A stretch of DNA of 64,000 bases from JAUXFS01 sp963772635 (lineage in GTDB: Bacteria; Pseudomonadota; Alphaproteobacteria; Rhodospirillales; Defluviicoccaceae). Below, one piece after another: positions 1 to 7,937 of the stretch. The translations under genes and the position numbers were made by a program. Under the pieces are notes generated by a model, which worked only from the letters and a program-made list of their open reading frames with translations, was not told the origin of the DNA and made no database searches. Numbering within the stretch: the stretch's first letter is position 1; each line of letters starts with the position of its first letter. Where the stretch lies: assembly GCA_963772635.1 (NCBI GenBank), contig CAVYYK010000024.1, forward strand, positions 1-64,000, given 5' to 3'.

Positions 1-96
1 GGACAATTAGAGGAGTTGTTCGAACAACGGGATCGCGGCAAGATCCTGCGCACGACCGCCTGGATCGCCAAACTGGATCTGGTTCGCTTCCCTTAA
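1..96 (+). CDS. C-terminal end of an unidentified protein (partial)
   Basis: An open frame enters from the left edge and ends at TAA (94-96), giving 31 residues that finish in ...AKLDLVRFP. The stop lies 16 bases before the next start on the same strand, so it is probably in one operon with the YbaK-type gene. The visible tail is too short to name a family. The coding call rests on the open frame and tight spacing only. Confidence 0.5.
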   Translation, partial: GQLEELFEQRDRGKILRTTAWIAKLDLVRFP

Positions 97-112
97 GGGT
101 CAATGGTCCGCG

Positions 113-622
113 ATGAACCCACTCGAAAACAACTCGGTGAAGCGGGTGCAGGCGGCGCTGACGGCAGCCGGTTCCGCCGCGCGGGTGATGACGCTCTCCG
201 AAACGGCGCGCAGCGCCGAGGACGCCGCCCGCTCGATCGGTACCGCGCTCGGCTCGATCGTCAAGTCGCTGGTGTTTCTGGTCGGCGACCGGCCGGTGAT
301 GGCGTTGGTCTCCGGCGACCGCCGTTGTCGGGAGAAGGCGCTGCCCGGGGCGCTGGGCCTCGAAGGCCGGGTCAAGCGCGCCGATGCCGATGCGGTCCGC
401 GCCGCCACCGGCTTCGCCATCGGTGGCGTCGCCCCGATCGGTCTCAGACGAGAGGGTGGCTTCGCCCGGCCGGTCCCGGTGGTGATCGACGCCGGCCTCG
501 AGCGCTTCGCCACCGTCTACGCCGCCGCCGGCCATCCCCACTGCGTGTTCGCCACCACCGTCGCCGAGTTGATCCGCCTGACCGACGGCATCGTCAGCGA
601 TGCGATCGCCACGGAGCCTTGA
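113..622 (+). CDS. ybaK: YbaK/ProX-type aminoacyl-tRNA deacylase
   Basis: The 169-residue protein matches the YbaK/EbsC/ProX fold of single-domain trans-editing enzymes, which hydrolyse mischarged aminoacyl-tRNA such as Cys- or Ala-tRNAPro. Visible marks are the central IVKSLVFLV segment, whose lysine is the conserved active-site residue of the family, and the GVAPIG segment near residue 110. Its length is normal for stand-alone YbaK. The ATG at 113 is used; a nearby ATG at 103 is in another frame. There is no strong Shine-Dalgarno, consistent with coupling to the preceding gene. The stop (620-622) directly abuts the promoter of the serine tRNA gene. Which mischarged tRNA it edits cannot be read from the sequence. 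Confidence 0.85.
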   Translation: MNPLENNSVKRVQAALTAAGSAARVMTLSETARSAEDAARSIGTALGSIVKSLVFLVGDRPVMALVSGDRRCREKALPGALGLEGRVKRADADAVRAATGFAIGGVAPIGLRREGGFARPVPVVIDAGLERFATVYAAAGHPHCVFATTVAELIRLTDGIVSDAIATEP

Positions 623-650
623 TTGACAGCCCGGCGCCGGCTCTTATAGA
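623..650 (+). promoter_or_regulatory. sigma70-type promoter of tRNA-Ser
   Basis: TTGACA at 623-628 and TATAGA at 645-650 are separated by 16 bases and lie just upstream of the tRNA at 698. The -35 matches consensus fully and the -10 at five of six positions (consensus TATAAT, last two differ). Transcription would begin near 657, leaving a leader of about 40 bases removed by RNase P. Confidence 0.6.
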
Positions 651-697
651 AGCTGATGTGACAACACGGCGGACCGGCGACTGGCGCCGACGCTTGC

Positions 698-788
698 GGA
701 TGGGTGGCCGAGCGGCTGAAGGCGCTCCCCTGCTAAGGGAGTATGGGTCAAAAGCCCATCGAGGGTTCGAATCCCTCCCCATCCGCCA
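698..788 (+). tRNA. tRNA-Ser (anticodon GCT)
   Basis: The acceptor stem GGATGGG (698-704) pairs with CCCATCC (778-784), followed by discriminator G785 and an encoded CCA (786-788). The anticodon stem CTCCC/GGGAG encloses the loop CTGCTAA, giving anticodon GCT, which reads AGC and AGU. A long variable arm (ATGGG..CCCAT) and the T arm GGGTTCGAATCCC are present, as expected for a class II serine tRNA. The GGTGGCCGAGCGG D-arm is typical of bacterial tRNA-Ser. Confidence 0.97.
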
Positions 789-853
789 TCCTGCGCCGGC
801 GAATATGGTGGGCTTGCCCGCCCTGTCGCTCCGGCGTGGAACCGCGACGGAAA

Positions 854-3636
854 CTACGCGTCCGAGCCCAAAATCAGCCCCGGAGGAAGGGCCTCGCCGT
901 AGAGGCCGAGGCGTTCGGACCGCTCGATCGGCATCAGTTCGCGGACCTTCGCGGTCTTCAGCGGGGCGACGCCGGCCTTCTCCAACTTGGTCGCGATCCG
1001 CTTGCGCAACGGTTTGGGCACGTCGAGCGAGCGGTTGTCGACGACGCGGGCGGCGCGCAGGAACAGGGTCTGCATCTCCGCCAATTCCGGGTGCTTCCAG
1101 TCGAGCCGGTCGAACGCCTCGTAGGCCCGTTCGACCAGGTCGGGGGAGACGACGGTCTCCGGTCCGGCGTAGAGAGGCGCTCGGTTGAGCAGCAGGCCGA
1201 GAGCCGAGAGGTAGGGGGCGCAGTGCTTGCCGGCGCGGGCGAGGTCGACGGTCGCGTCGATGAACCGCCCGACCAGTTCGGTCTTGGTCTCGGGGCCAAG
1301 GCGTTCGAGCGAGCCGGCGAGGCGGACCAGCTCCGGCGGCAGGCTCTGCTGGCTGCGAATGCGGCCGAGTTCGGGGGCGAGGACCTTCTCCTGGCGCTCG
1401 CCGCGAGAGGCCGCCGGCGAGGCGGCGCCACAGGATGTACTCCTGCAGCTTGATCCGCTTGCCGGGAAAGCACAGACCGGTGTCGCGCAGTTTCCACAGC
1501 CCGTCGATGCGGACCTCGTCCAGGGGCGCGCCGAAACCGGGGCGGAGCAGGAACCCGGCGAGGATCAGCCACGCTTCCTCGTGCTCGATCGACGTCCGCC
1601 GGCAGGCCATGCAACCCTCCAGCGCCGGCCACAGGGCGCGGACCAACACCCAGTTCCACTCGCCCTTGGGCATCCCGAGAATTTTCTCCAGGCTGGCGAG
1701 CAGCCGGGTGGCGGACAGCTTGTCCTTCTTCTTCAGCGGCTGGCCGAACAGCGATCGAATGCGCTCGCCGGCGGCGGCGACGGCCTTCGGGTCGGCGTTG
1801 GCCTCGGCCTGGACCGCGGCCGCGCCCGACGCGACGTCCCGCTCGTGGGGTCGGAGGTTGAACTCCAGCGGCCAGGTTCGTCGCAGGTCGGGATCGGTGC
1901 TGACGCACGAAACCTGCAACAGTCCCAACTCGTTCAGTTTGGCTGCAAGAGCGACCGGAACCGTCCCCTCGCCGTCCTCGACCCTGGCGACCGTTTCGAG
2001 GGCGGGCAGCGGGTGGAAGTCGCGGTCGTTCCAGTCGACGACGTCGCCGGCCTTGGCTTTGCCGTGGCGGGTCGACGAGTGGGCCTGGAACCTCACCGGG
2101 CGGTTGATCCGGAGTTCGAGCGGACGGTCGGCGATCTCGAACGTCTGCTCCGGGGCGGCGCCGCGCGGCAGCACGCAGACCAGCGACGGCGCCGCCCTGC
2201 CCTCGCCGCCCCGACGGTTTCCCGTGCGCCTCCAGGAACACGGCACGGGCGGCGCCGGCCTCGATCCGTTCGGTCCGTTGGTGGAGGATCTTGCCGAACC
2301 GGGCGGCACCTCGGGCGACGGCGAGGTCGGGCTCGGGGTTGTCGAGAACCGGCGGCGGATCGCCCTGTTGCCATTTGCCGATCTCGCGTTGGAGGCGCTG
2401 GCGCAGGCGTTCGGGATAGAGGGCGCCGCCGTTGAACAGTACCGCGTCGACGCGGGGGCGGTCGCGGAGGAAATCGGCGAGGTGGCGGGTGACGGCGCTG
2501 TCGGCGGCGAACGGCAGCCCCCATTCCTTCAACCCGGTCCGTGTCTTGTACGGCCGCGCATCGGCGTCGCATTTGGGGAAGAAGCCGTCGAGCAGCACCG
2601 CCTCGATCTCGGCGCGCGTCAGTTGCGCCGACAGCGCGCCGGCGACCAGCCCGGAGCCGCGTCCCGGGATCGACAACGGGAACACCTGGTCCGGTGACCC
2701 ATCGTCGGAAAGCGCCCGTTCCTTGAGGTCGCGGCAGCGGGCGACCAGGGTGTCCCATTGACCGCCCGAGAGCTTGCCGCCGTCGACGCCGAGCCGCGGC
2801 TCGACCAGGTGGGCGAGGGCGAGATCGATGTTGTCGCCGCCGAGCAGGATGTGGTCGCTGACCGCGATCCGCTTGATCGCCGGTGTGGCGCCGGCATCGC
2901 CGCGACGCAACTCGAACAGGCTGAAATCCGAGGTGCCGCCGCCGATGTCGACAACCAGCACGTGATGGACCTCGGCATCGGGATTGGGCAGCCGGCGCCA
3001 CAGGTCCCCGGTCGAGCCGTGCTGCTCCAGCCAGCGGTAGAAGGCGGCCTGCGGCTCCTCGAGCAACCGCACCGTCGCCGGGAACCCAGCCTCCTCTGCC
3101 GCCTGCAGGGTCAGCCGCTGGGCGGCGGCGTCGAACGACGCCGGGACGGTGACGGTGATCTCCTGGGCATCGAACCGAAACTCGGCGCCGGACCCGGCGA
3201 ACCGGTCGTCCCACGCCCCGCGCAGCGCGTTGAGGATCAGCGCCGACGCCCGGATCGGCGAGATCTTGCGGTCGTTGCCGATATCCTCCGACCCCCAAGG
3301 CAGAAACGCCGCCGACCGGTCGGTGGTATGATGGCAAAGCCACGACTTGGCCGAATGGGCCACCCTCCCCGGCACCTCCGCCGCCTTCCCCCGCGCCAGC
3401 CGCCCGACCACCCACTCCCCGCCGCCACGTCCCTCGCCCCGCAGTTGCCCGGCCACCCCGTCTTCCGGCAGATACAGAAACGACGGCAACGTAACCGCCT
3501 CCGCCACCCGACCCACCGCCTCCCACTGCGAAACAGCGAACACCTCGGACGCCGCGTCGCCCTGCAACGCCACGAACGCCATCGCCGAATTGGTCGTGCC
3601 GAGATCGATACCGATGCTGAAACGGGCCTGGGGCAT
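854..3636 (-). pseudogene. Hsp70-family protein with C-terminal DUF3731-like domain, two frame breaks
   Basis: Start ATG at 3636 begins MPQARFSIGIDLGTTNSAM, the phosphate-1 loop of the actin/Hsp70 ATPase fold. The phosphate-2 loop VVDIGGGTSDFSLFEL follows near residue 225. After the ATPase region come a beta-rich part and a long helical C-terminus resembling DUF3731, found on large DnaK-like proteins of proteobacteria. The frame changes near 2200-2220 and again near 1400-1405 (an apparent extra base in the run after CGCTCG). Each new frame continues the same protein, ending at 854-856. Joined, it is about 925 residues, normal for the family. Because the downstream frames keep good coding quality, indel error is likelier than decay. 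Substrates of this chaperone class are unknown. It probably belonged with the Hsp70 and DUF2760 genes at 5105-7617. Confidence 0.8.
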
Positions 3637-3810
3637 GGGGAAATACCTGGACGTGGAGCCCCCAACAGACAACAGGTCGCGGCCGGCGCGTCAACGTCTG
3701 ATTGTCGGTTCTAAATTGTGCCTGTCGCCATTATTGCGCGGTGTCGACCGACGACCGGCACCCCATATCCAGGGACGTATGCGGTGACTGAACAGGCGAG
3801 GAGCACAGAG

Positions 3811-4551
3811 ATGGCGAAGCTCGACGGCAAGGTAGCGGTGGTGACCGGCGGCAGCCGCGGCATCGGCGCGGCGATCGCGCGCCGGCTGGCGGCGGACGGC
3901 GCTCATGTGGCGATCACCTACTCCGGCAACGCCGAGACGGCGGAGGCGACGGTGGCAGCGGTGCGCGCCCACGGGGTCGAGGGAATGGCGCTCCGCGCCG
4001 ATGCCGCCGACGCCGACGCGGTCAAGGCGATCGTGCCCCAGGTCGTCGACCGCTTCGGACGGCTCGACATCCTGGTCAACAACGCCGGCATACTCGTCTT
4101 GGCGCCGCTCGAGGACTGTACCGACGAGGATTTCGAGCGGATCGTTGCGGTCAACATCCGCGCGGTGTTCCTGGCGAGCCGCGCGGCGGCGAAAGTGATG
4201 GAGGACGGCGGGCGGATCATCACCATCGGCAGCGTCAACGGCGACCGCATGCCGTTCCCCGGCGGCGCCCTCTACGCCATGTCGAAGGCGGCGGTGGCGG
4301 CGCTGACCAAGGGATGGGCGCGCGATCTCGGCCCCCGCGGCATCACCGTCACCTGCGTCCAGCCCGGCCCCATCGACACCGACATGAACCCGGCCTCGGG
4401 CGACTTCGCCGAGATGATGACGCCGATGATCGCGTTGGGCCGCTACGGCACCGCGGACGAGGTAGCGGCGCTGGTCGCCTTCCTCGCCTCCCCGGAGAGT
4501 TCCAACATCACCGGCTGCACCCTCAACGTCGACGGTGGCTTCAACGCGTGA
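3811..4551 (+). CDS. SDR-family NAD(P)-dependent oxidoreductase
   Basis: A classical short-chain dehydrogenase/reductase of 246 residues. The cofactor motif TGGSRGIG is near residue 12, the NNAG motif near residue 90, and the catalytic Ser (in SVNGD) and YxxxK pair (YAMSK) lie around residues 140-160. The C-terminus ends NITGCTLNVDGGFNA, typical of FabG-like enzymes, but the substrate cannot be assigned. The ATG at 3811 is preceded by GAGGAG (3799 region); an in-frame extension to 3718 exists but overlaps the promoter region of the divergent Hsp70 gene. The gene is inserted, in opposite orientation, between two Hsp70 genes that are adjacent in other proteobacteria. Confidence 0.9.
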   Translation: MAKLDGKVAVVTGGSRGIGAAIARRLAADGAHVAITYSGNAETAEATVAAVRAHGVEGMALRADAADADAVKAIVPQVVDRFGRLDILVNNAGILVLAPLEDCTDEDFERIVAVNIRAVFLASRAAAKVMEDGGRIITIGSVNGDRMPFPGGALYAMSKAAVAALTKGWARDLGPRGITVTCVQPGPIDTDMNPASGDFAEMMTPMIALGRYGTADEVAALVAFLASPESSNITGCTLNVDGGFNA

Positions 4552-4645
4552 GGTCGGCACGGCGGCGGCCCGAGCGGATGCCGGCGGCCAAAGGAACCGG
4601 ACACCCCCATTGGTCCTGATCGCAGGACGGGTGGCGCGGTCCTCT

Positions 4646-4678
4646 CCGTCATGGCCGGGCTCGTCCCGGCCATCCACG
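4646..4678 (+). repeat. 33-bp hairpin-forming inverted repeat, left copy
   Basis: The 33 bases contain a palindrome ATGGCCGGG / CCCGGCCAT (9-bp stem, 5-base loop CTCGT). The reverse complement occurs at 5014-5046 with one mismatch in 33. It starts 95 bases after the SDR stop and 5 bases beyond the GIY-YIG stop. Confidence 0.85.
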
Positions 4679-4682
4679 AAAC

Positions 4683-4946
4683 CTACGCGAGCCGGTCGTA
4701 AAGATCGTCCCACGTCGGATTGGCTTGCAGGATCAGGCGGATCTTCCAGGCCCGGGGCCAATGCTTGATGTTCTTCTCCCGCTGAATGGCCGATCGGATG
4801 TCCTCGTGACGTTCAACGTAGACCACCCGATTGAGGGCGTACCGTTTGGTGAAGCCCTCGACGACACCCTCGCGATGCTCCCAGATGCGGCGGACGAGAT
4901 CGCCGGTTACGCCGACATAGAGTGTACCGTTCGGACGGTTCGTCAT
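4683..4946 (-). CDS. small GIY-YIG nuclease-superfamily protein
   Basis: 87 residues with the signature of the UPF0213/YhbQ-like GIY-YIG family: TLYVGVTGDLVRRIWEHREG gives the YVG motif and catalytic Arg, and the segment around IQREKNIKHWPRAWK is the conserved C-terminal part. The usual first GIY strand (xYVYI) is present just upstream as VYI, but a TGA separates it from any start. A one-base frame change would connect it to an ATG at 4977 (MSHAEW...), so the N-terminus may be truncated by an indel and the true start may be 4977. Such proteins are thought to be DNA-acting nucleases; the exact role is unknown. Inverted repeats flank the gene. Confidence 0.8.
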   Translation of the reverse strand: MTNRPNGTLYVGVTGDLVRRIWEHREGVVEGFTKRYALNRVVYVERHEDIRSAIQREKNIKHWPRAWKIRLILQANPTWDDLYDRLA

Positions 4947-5013
4947 GATGTAGACTCAGCCACTCTGCATGCGACATACATGCGCCACCTTCGGATCGTG
5001 GTGCAACCGTGGA

Positions 5014-5046
5014 CGTGGATGGCCGGGACAAGCCCGGCCATGACGG
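5014..5046 (-). repeat. 33-bp hairpin-forming inverted repeat, right copy
   Basis: Reverse complement of 4646-4678 with a single substitution (loop ACAAG in place of ACGAG). It contains the same 9-bp ATGGCCGGG/CCCGGCCAT stem. It lies between the GIY-YIG start and the Hsp70 stop at 5105. Confidence 0.85.
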
Positions 5047-5104
5047 AAGGGGGCTCAACGCGGTTGGCAGGTCACGCCGCGAACTGGGCTCGCGAAAGTA
5101 TCCC

Positions 5105-6946
5105 CTACTCCGTCCTGACCTGGAACTCGATCTTCCAGCGGCGGTCGGATTTGGTGTGTTTCATCCATAGCTCGAGGGTGCCGAGTTCGGTGACGACGGC
5201 GTTGATTTGGACCGGGATCGCCTGGCCCGCCGGGAGGTCGTCGACCGGGGGGAGGTCGATTTCGAGGCGGCTGGTTTCCTCGAGTTCGCGCTCGGCGTCG
5301 GGGAGGATCTGGCCCGGGGTGTCGCCGCTGCGGACCTCGGAGGCGAAGAAGCGGAACTCGGCGTGGCGGCCGGTGATCAGGCCGAACTCCTGGCCCTCGA
5401 TGAGGAGCTCGCTGCCCTCCTCCATGCCTTGCGGGACCACGCACAGCGCCTTGACCGGCGGCTTGAACCCGGGCACCGCCGGCATCGAGGTCTCGAGGCC
5501 GACGTAGTAGGACCGCGCGGTGCCGGCCTTGATGCGGATGCCCTTGCCGGTAACCCGGTTGCGGCCGTAGAACGCGGCGCCCTTGGCCACCGCCAGGTCG
5601 GGCTCGTCGCCCTCCAGCTCGCGGACCTCGCCGCCGTCGTTCCACGACGCCAGCAGATCGAGGACGCGCCGGCGGATCGGCTGGGCGTTGAACACACCGC
5701 CGTTGAACAGCACCGCCGTCGGCATCAAGAGCGTCTCGCCGTCGCCGCTGTCGCCGACCAGGGCGGTCAGCGCCTCGCTGGCCTTGACGTTGGCCAGGCT
5801 GCGGGCGAGGAAGCGGGCGAGGTGCTTGCTGACCACCGGGTCGGCGGCATAGGGCAGGCCGAACTCCTGGAGGCCGGCGCCGCTGGTTTCCTTAGGTAGG
5901 TCGCCGCTATCGGTCATCGGGAAGAAGCCGTCGAGCACCAGGCCTTCGAGGGTGGCGCGGTCGAGGCTGGTCGCCACCGTGCCGGCGAACAGGCTGGAGC
6001 CCCGCGACGGCACCGAGATCGGCGCCTCTTTCAACGACTCGTCGTCGAACAGCGCGACCTTGGCGTTGGAGGCGGCGTGGACCAGCGCGAGGAACTGCCA
6101 CGAGTCGATGGTCTTCCCTTCCGCCTCGAGCTTGGCCCGCAGGGTGTAGGCGAGGGCGAGGTCCATGTTGTCGCCGCCGAGCAGGATGTGTTCGCCGACG
6201 CTGATCCGCTCCAGCGCCAGCTCGCCGCCGCTCTCGGTGACGGCGATCAGGCTGAAGTCGGCGGTGCCGCCGCCGACGTCGCAGACCAGGACGATGTCGC
6301 CGGGGCCGACCGCCTCGCGCCAGCCGCTGCCGGCCTGGGCGGTCCAGGCGTAGAACGCCGCCTGCGGTTCCTCGAGCAGGGTGACCTGGCCGAGCCCCGC
6401 GGCCTCCGCCGCCTCGGCGGTCAGGCTCCGCGCCACCTCGTCGAACGAGGCGGGGACGGTGAGAACGATGTGCCCCTCGGCGAGATCCCAGTCGCGGCCC
6501 TCGGCGCGCTCGGCATGGAGGAACCCTTCCTTCAGGTGCTCGAGGTAGCGGCGCGAGCAGTCGAACGCCGACAGCTTCGCCTCGTCGATCTCCGATTTCC
6601 ACGGAAGCACTTGCTGGCGCGGGTCGATGTGCGGGTTGGACAGCCACGACTTGGCCGAGGTGATCAGCCGGTCGGGAACCAGGGCGCCGTGGTCGCGGGC
6701 GAAGGTGCCGACGATCGTCCCACCATCCGCCCCGTCCCGCCACGGCAGCGGGAAGGCATCGGCGGGAAACTCGTCGCGGTGGGGGATGTAGAGGGCCGAC
6801 GGCAGCGTCGGTTTCTCTCCGACCTTGCCGGGCCCGAGGATCTGGGTGACATCGACGATGGCGGTACGATCGCTCTCCAGATCGGTCAGCGCGATCGCGC
6901 TGTTGCTGGTGCCCAGGTCGATGCCGAGACTGAATTGATGGTTCAT
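5105..6946 (-). CDS. Hsp70-family protein (DnaK-like ATPase)
   Basis: 613 residues. The N-terminal MNHQFSLGIDLGTSNSAIAL is the phosphate-1 motif, VLVCDVGGGTADFSLI the phosphate-2 motif near residue 215, and VLFNGGVFNA the adenosine-binding segment near residue 415. The C-terminal third is beta-rich and ends ...WKIEFQVRTE, with no long lid, as in the short Hsp70 relatives that sit beside DUF2760 genes. The ATG at 6946 was chosen because the ATPase fold starts there; the open frame upstream is the DUF2760 coding region read in a different frame. It is probably cotranscribed with the DUF2760 gene (gap about 58 bases) and originally with the larger Hsp70 at 854-3636. Confidence 0.92.
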   Translation of the reverse strand: MNHQFSLGIDLGTSNSAIALTDLESDRTAIVDVTQILGPGKVGEKPTLPSALYIPHRDEFPADAFPLPWRDGADGGTIVGTFARDHGALVPDRLITSAKSWLSNPHIDPRQQVLPWKSEIDEAKLSAFDCSRRYLEHLKEGFLHAERAEGRDWDLAEGHIVLTVPASFDEVARSLTAEAAEAAGLGQVTLLEEPQAAFYAWTAQAGSGWREAVGPGDIVLVCDVGGGTADFSLIAVTESGGELALERISVGEHILLGGDNMDLALAYTLRAKLEAEGKTIDSWQFLALVHAASNAKVALFDDESLKEAPISVPSRGSSLFAGTVATSLDRATLEGLVLDGFFPMTDSGDLPKETSGAGLQEFGLPYAADPVVSKHLARFLARSLANVKASEALTALVGDSGDGETLLMPTAVLFNGGVFNAQPIRRRVLDLLASWNDGGEVRELEGDEPDLAVAKGAAFYGRNRVTGKGIRIKAGTARSYYVGLETSMPAVPGFKPPVKALCVVPQGMEEGSELLIEGQEFGLITGRHAEFRFFASEVRSGDTPGQILPDAERELEETSRLEIDLPPVDDLPAGQAIPVQINAVVTELGTLELWMKHTKSDRRWKIEFQVRTE

Positions 6947-7004
6947 GGCCTTGACGGACTGGTTGTTGTCGCCGGGAGGACGCGGTGGGACGGGCCGCTT
7001 CGAC

Positions 7005-7617
7005 CTATTTAAGCTCCACCTCCGCCGGCGCAATGGTCGGCAGCCGGTCGCGCCGGTCCGCACGATGCGCGGAAGCTTGACCGATTCGGTCTTCCAGCCG
7101 CGATGGACCAGGGTCCCGGTGAACGGCGCCTCGCCGCCGATCTTGCCGACCAGGCGGTATTCGTCGGCCGGGTAGCCGGCGGCGACGGTGACGCTGCGCG
7201 CCTTCGCTCTCGTCGCGGATCGGGCGGATCTTGAAGTGCTCCTGCAGCGCGGCCCGGCAGCCCTGGTGGACGACCCGGGCGGCGGCGCCGACCTGGGCGT
7301 TGTCGTAGGCGGTGATGTCATCCATCAGGAAATCGACCAGCCGGCCCTTCTCCTGAAGGGTGGCGAGGAAACGCGACGACCTCGGCCTCGGCCTGGTTGG
7401 CGGCGACCGGCATCGGCGGCGCCGGCCTCGCCGCCTCGGCCTTGGCCGGCTTGGGTTCGGCCTTTGCACCACCGGCCAGGATTGCCAACAGCAGAGCGAA
7501 GGCAACCGCCAGCGCGGAGATCGTCAGATGGAGTTGATAGGGTTCCGCCGCGGGAACCAACTTCAACGCGATCAGCAACGGCACGGCGATCGCTGCGATT
7601 ATGGAAACGGCTCTCAT
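7005..7617 (-). pseudogene. DUF2760-family membrane protein, several frame breaks
   Basis: The start at 7617 encodes MRAVSIIAAIAVPLLIALK, then a second hydrophobic segment (LTISALAVAFALLLAILAGG), so the N-terminus is a two-helix membrane anchor. The protein continues through three frame changes, near 7372, 7197 and 7045. The joined C-terminal part contains DITAYDNAQVGAAARVVHQG and later EYRLVGKIGGEAPFTGTLVH, and stops at 7005-7007 after TIAPAEVELK. This is the DUF2760 pattern; these proteins are found directly upstream of Hsp70-like genes, as here. Function is unknown; a membrane partner of the chaperones is inference. Indel errors are likelier than decay because all pieces remain coherent. 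Confidence 0.7.
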
Positions 7618-7937
7618 CTTTCCCGGATTTCATCGTTGCGTGAAGGCCGGACACCAACGTGTCCGAGCCGTATTCGAGCCGGCAAAGGCCACAGTTTCGC
7701 CGATTTGGCAAGTCCCCAACTGGAGGGCCGGGCGGAGGTGCGGTCCGACCGGGGATGGCGACCCCTCGAATTACAGTGCACAGCCTGCTAGGAACAGGAT
7801 CAGCGCCGAGTGCTCAACTTAGCTACTCGGTCATCAAATGATCCCTATAAGGAAATAAAAATGGAGACCTCTGACTTTTTAGCATCAAAAGATAGCGTGA
7901 AATGTGAATCCTCAGTCGCTGTGTCCAAATGATGATG
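7618..7937. other. intergenic, no gene recognised
   Basis: 320 bases between two minus-strand transcription units. The right half is noticeably AT-rich (around 7800-7930), marking the edge of the lower-GC YhaN/YhaO block. I see no ORF with family resemblance, no RNA gene and no clear terminator. Confidence 0.4.

Larger units (their letters stand above)
4646..5046. mobile_element. candidate GIY-YIG unit bounded by 33-bp inverted hairpin repeats
   Basis: A single small nuclease gene (4683-4946) fills the space between two nearly perfect inverted copies of a REP-like palindrome. This resembles the layout of REP-associated transposase (RAYT) units, with a GIY-YIG nuclease in place of the tyrosine transposase. 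No target-site duplication was recognised at the outer edges. Mobility is inference; the symmetric structure is seen directly. Confidence 0.4.

Noticed and set aside
6947..7321. N-terminal extension of the Hsp70 gene to 7321
   Set aside because: The extension is the DUF2760 coding region read in another frame; the ATPase fold starts at ATG 6946.
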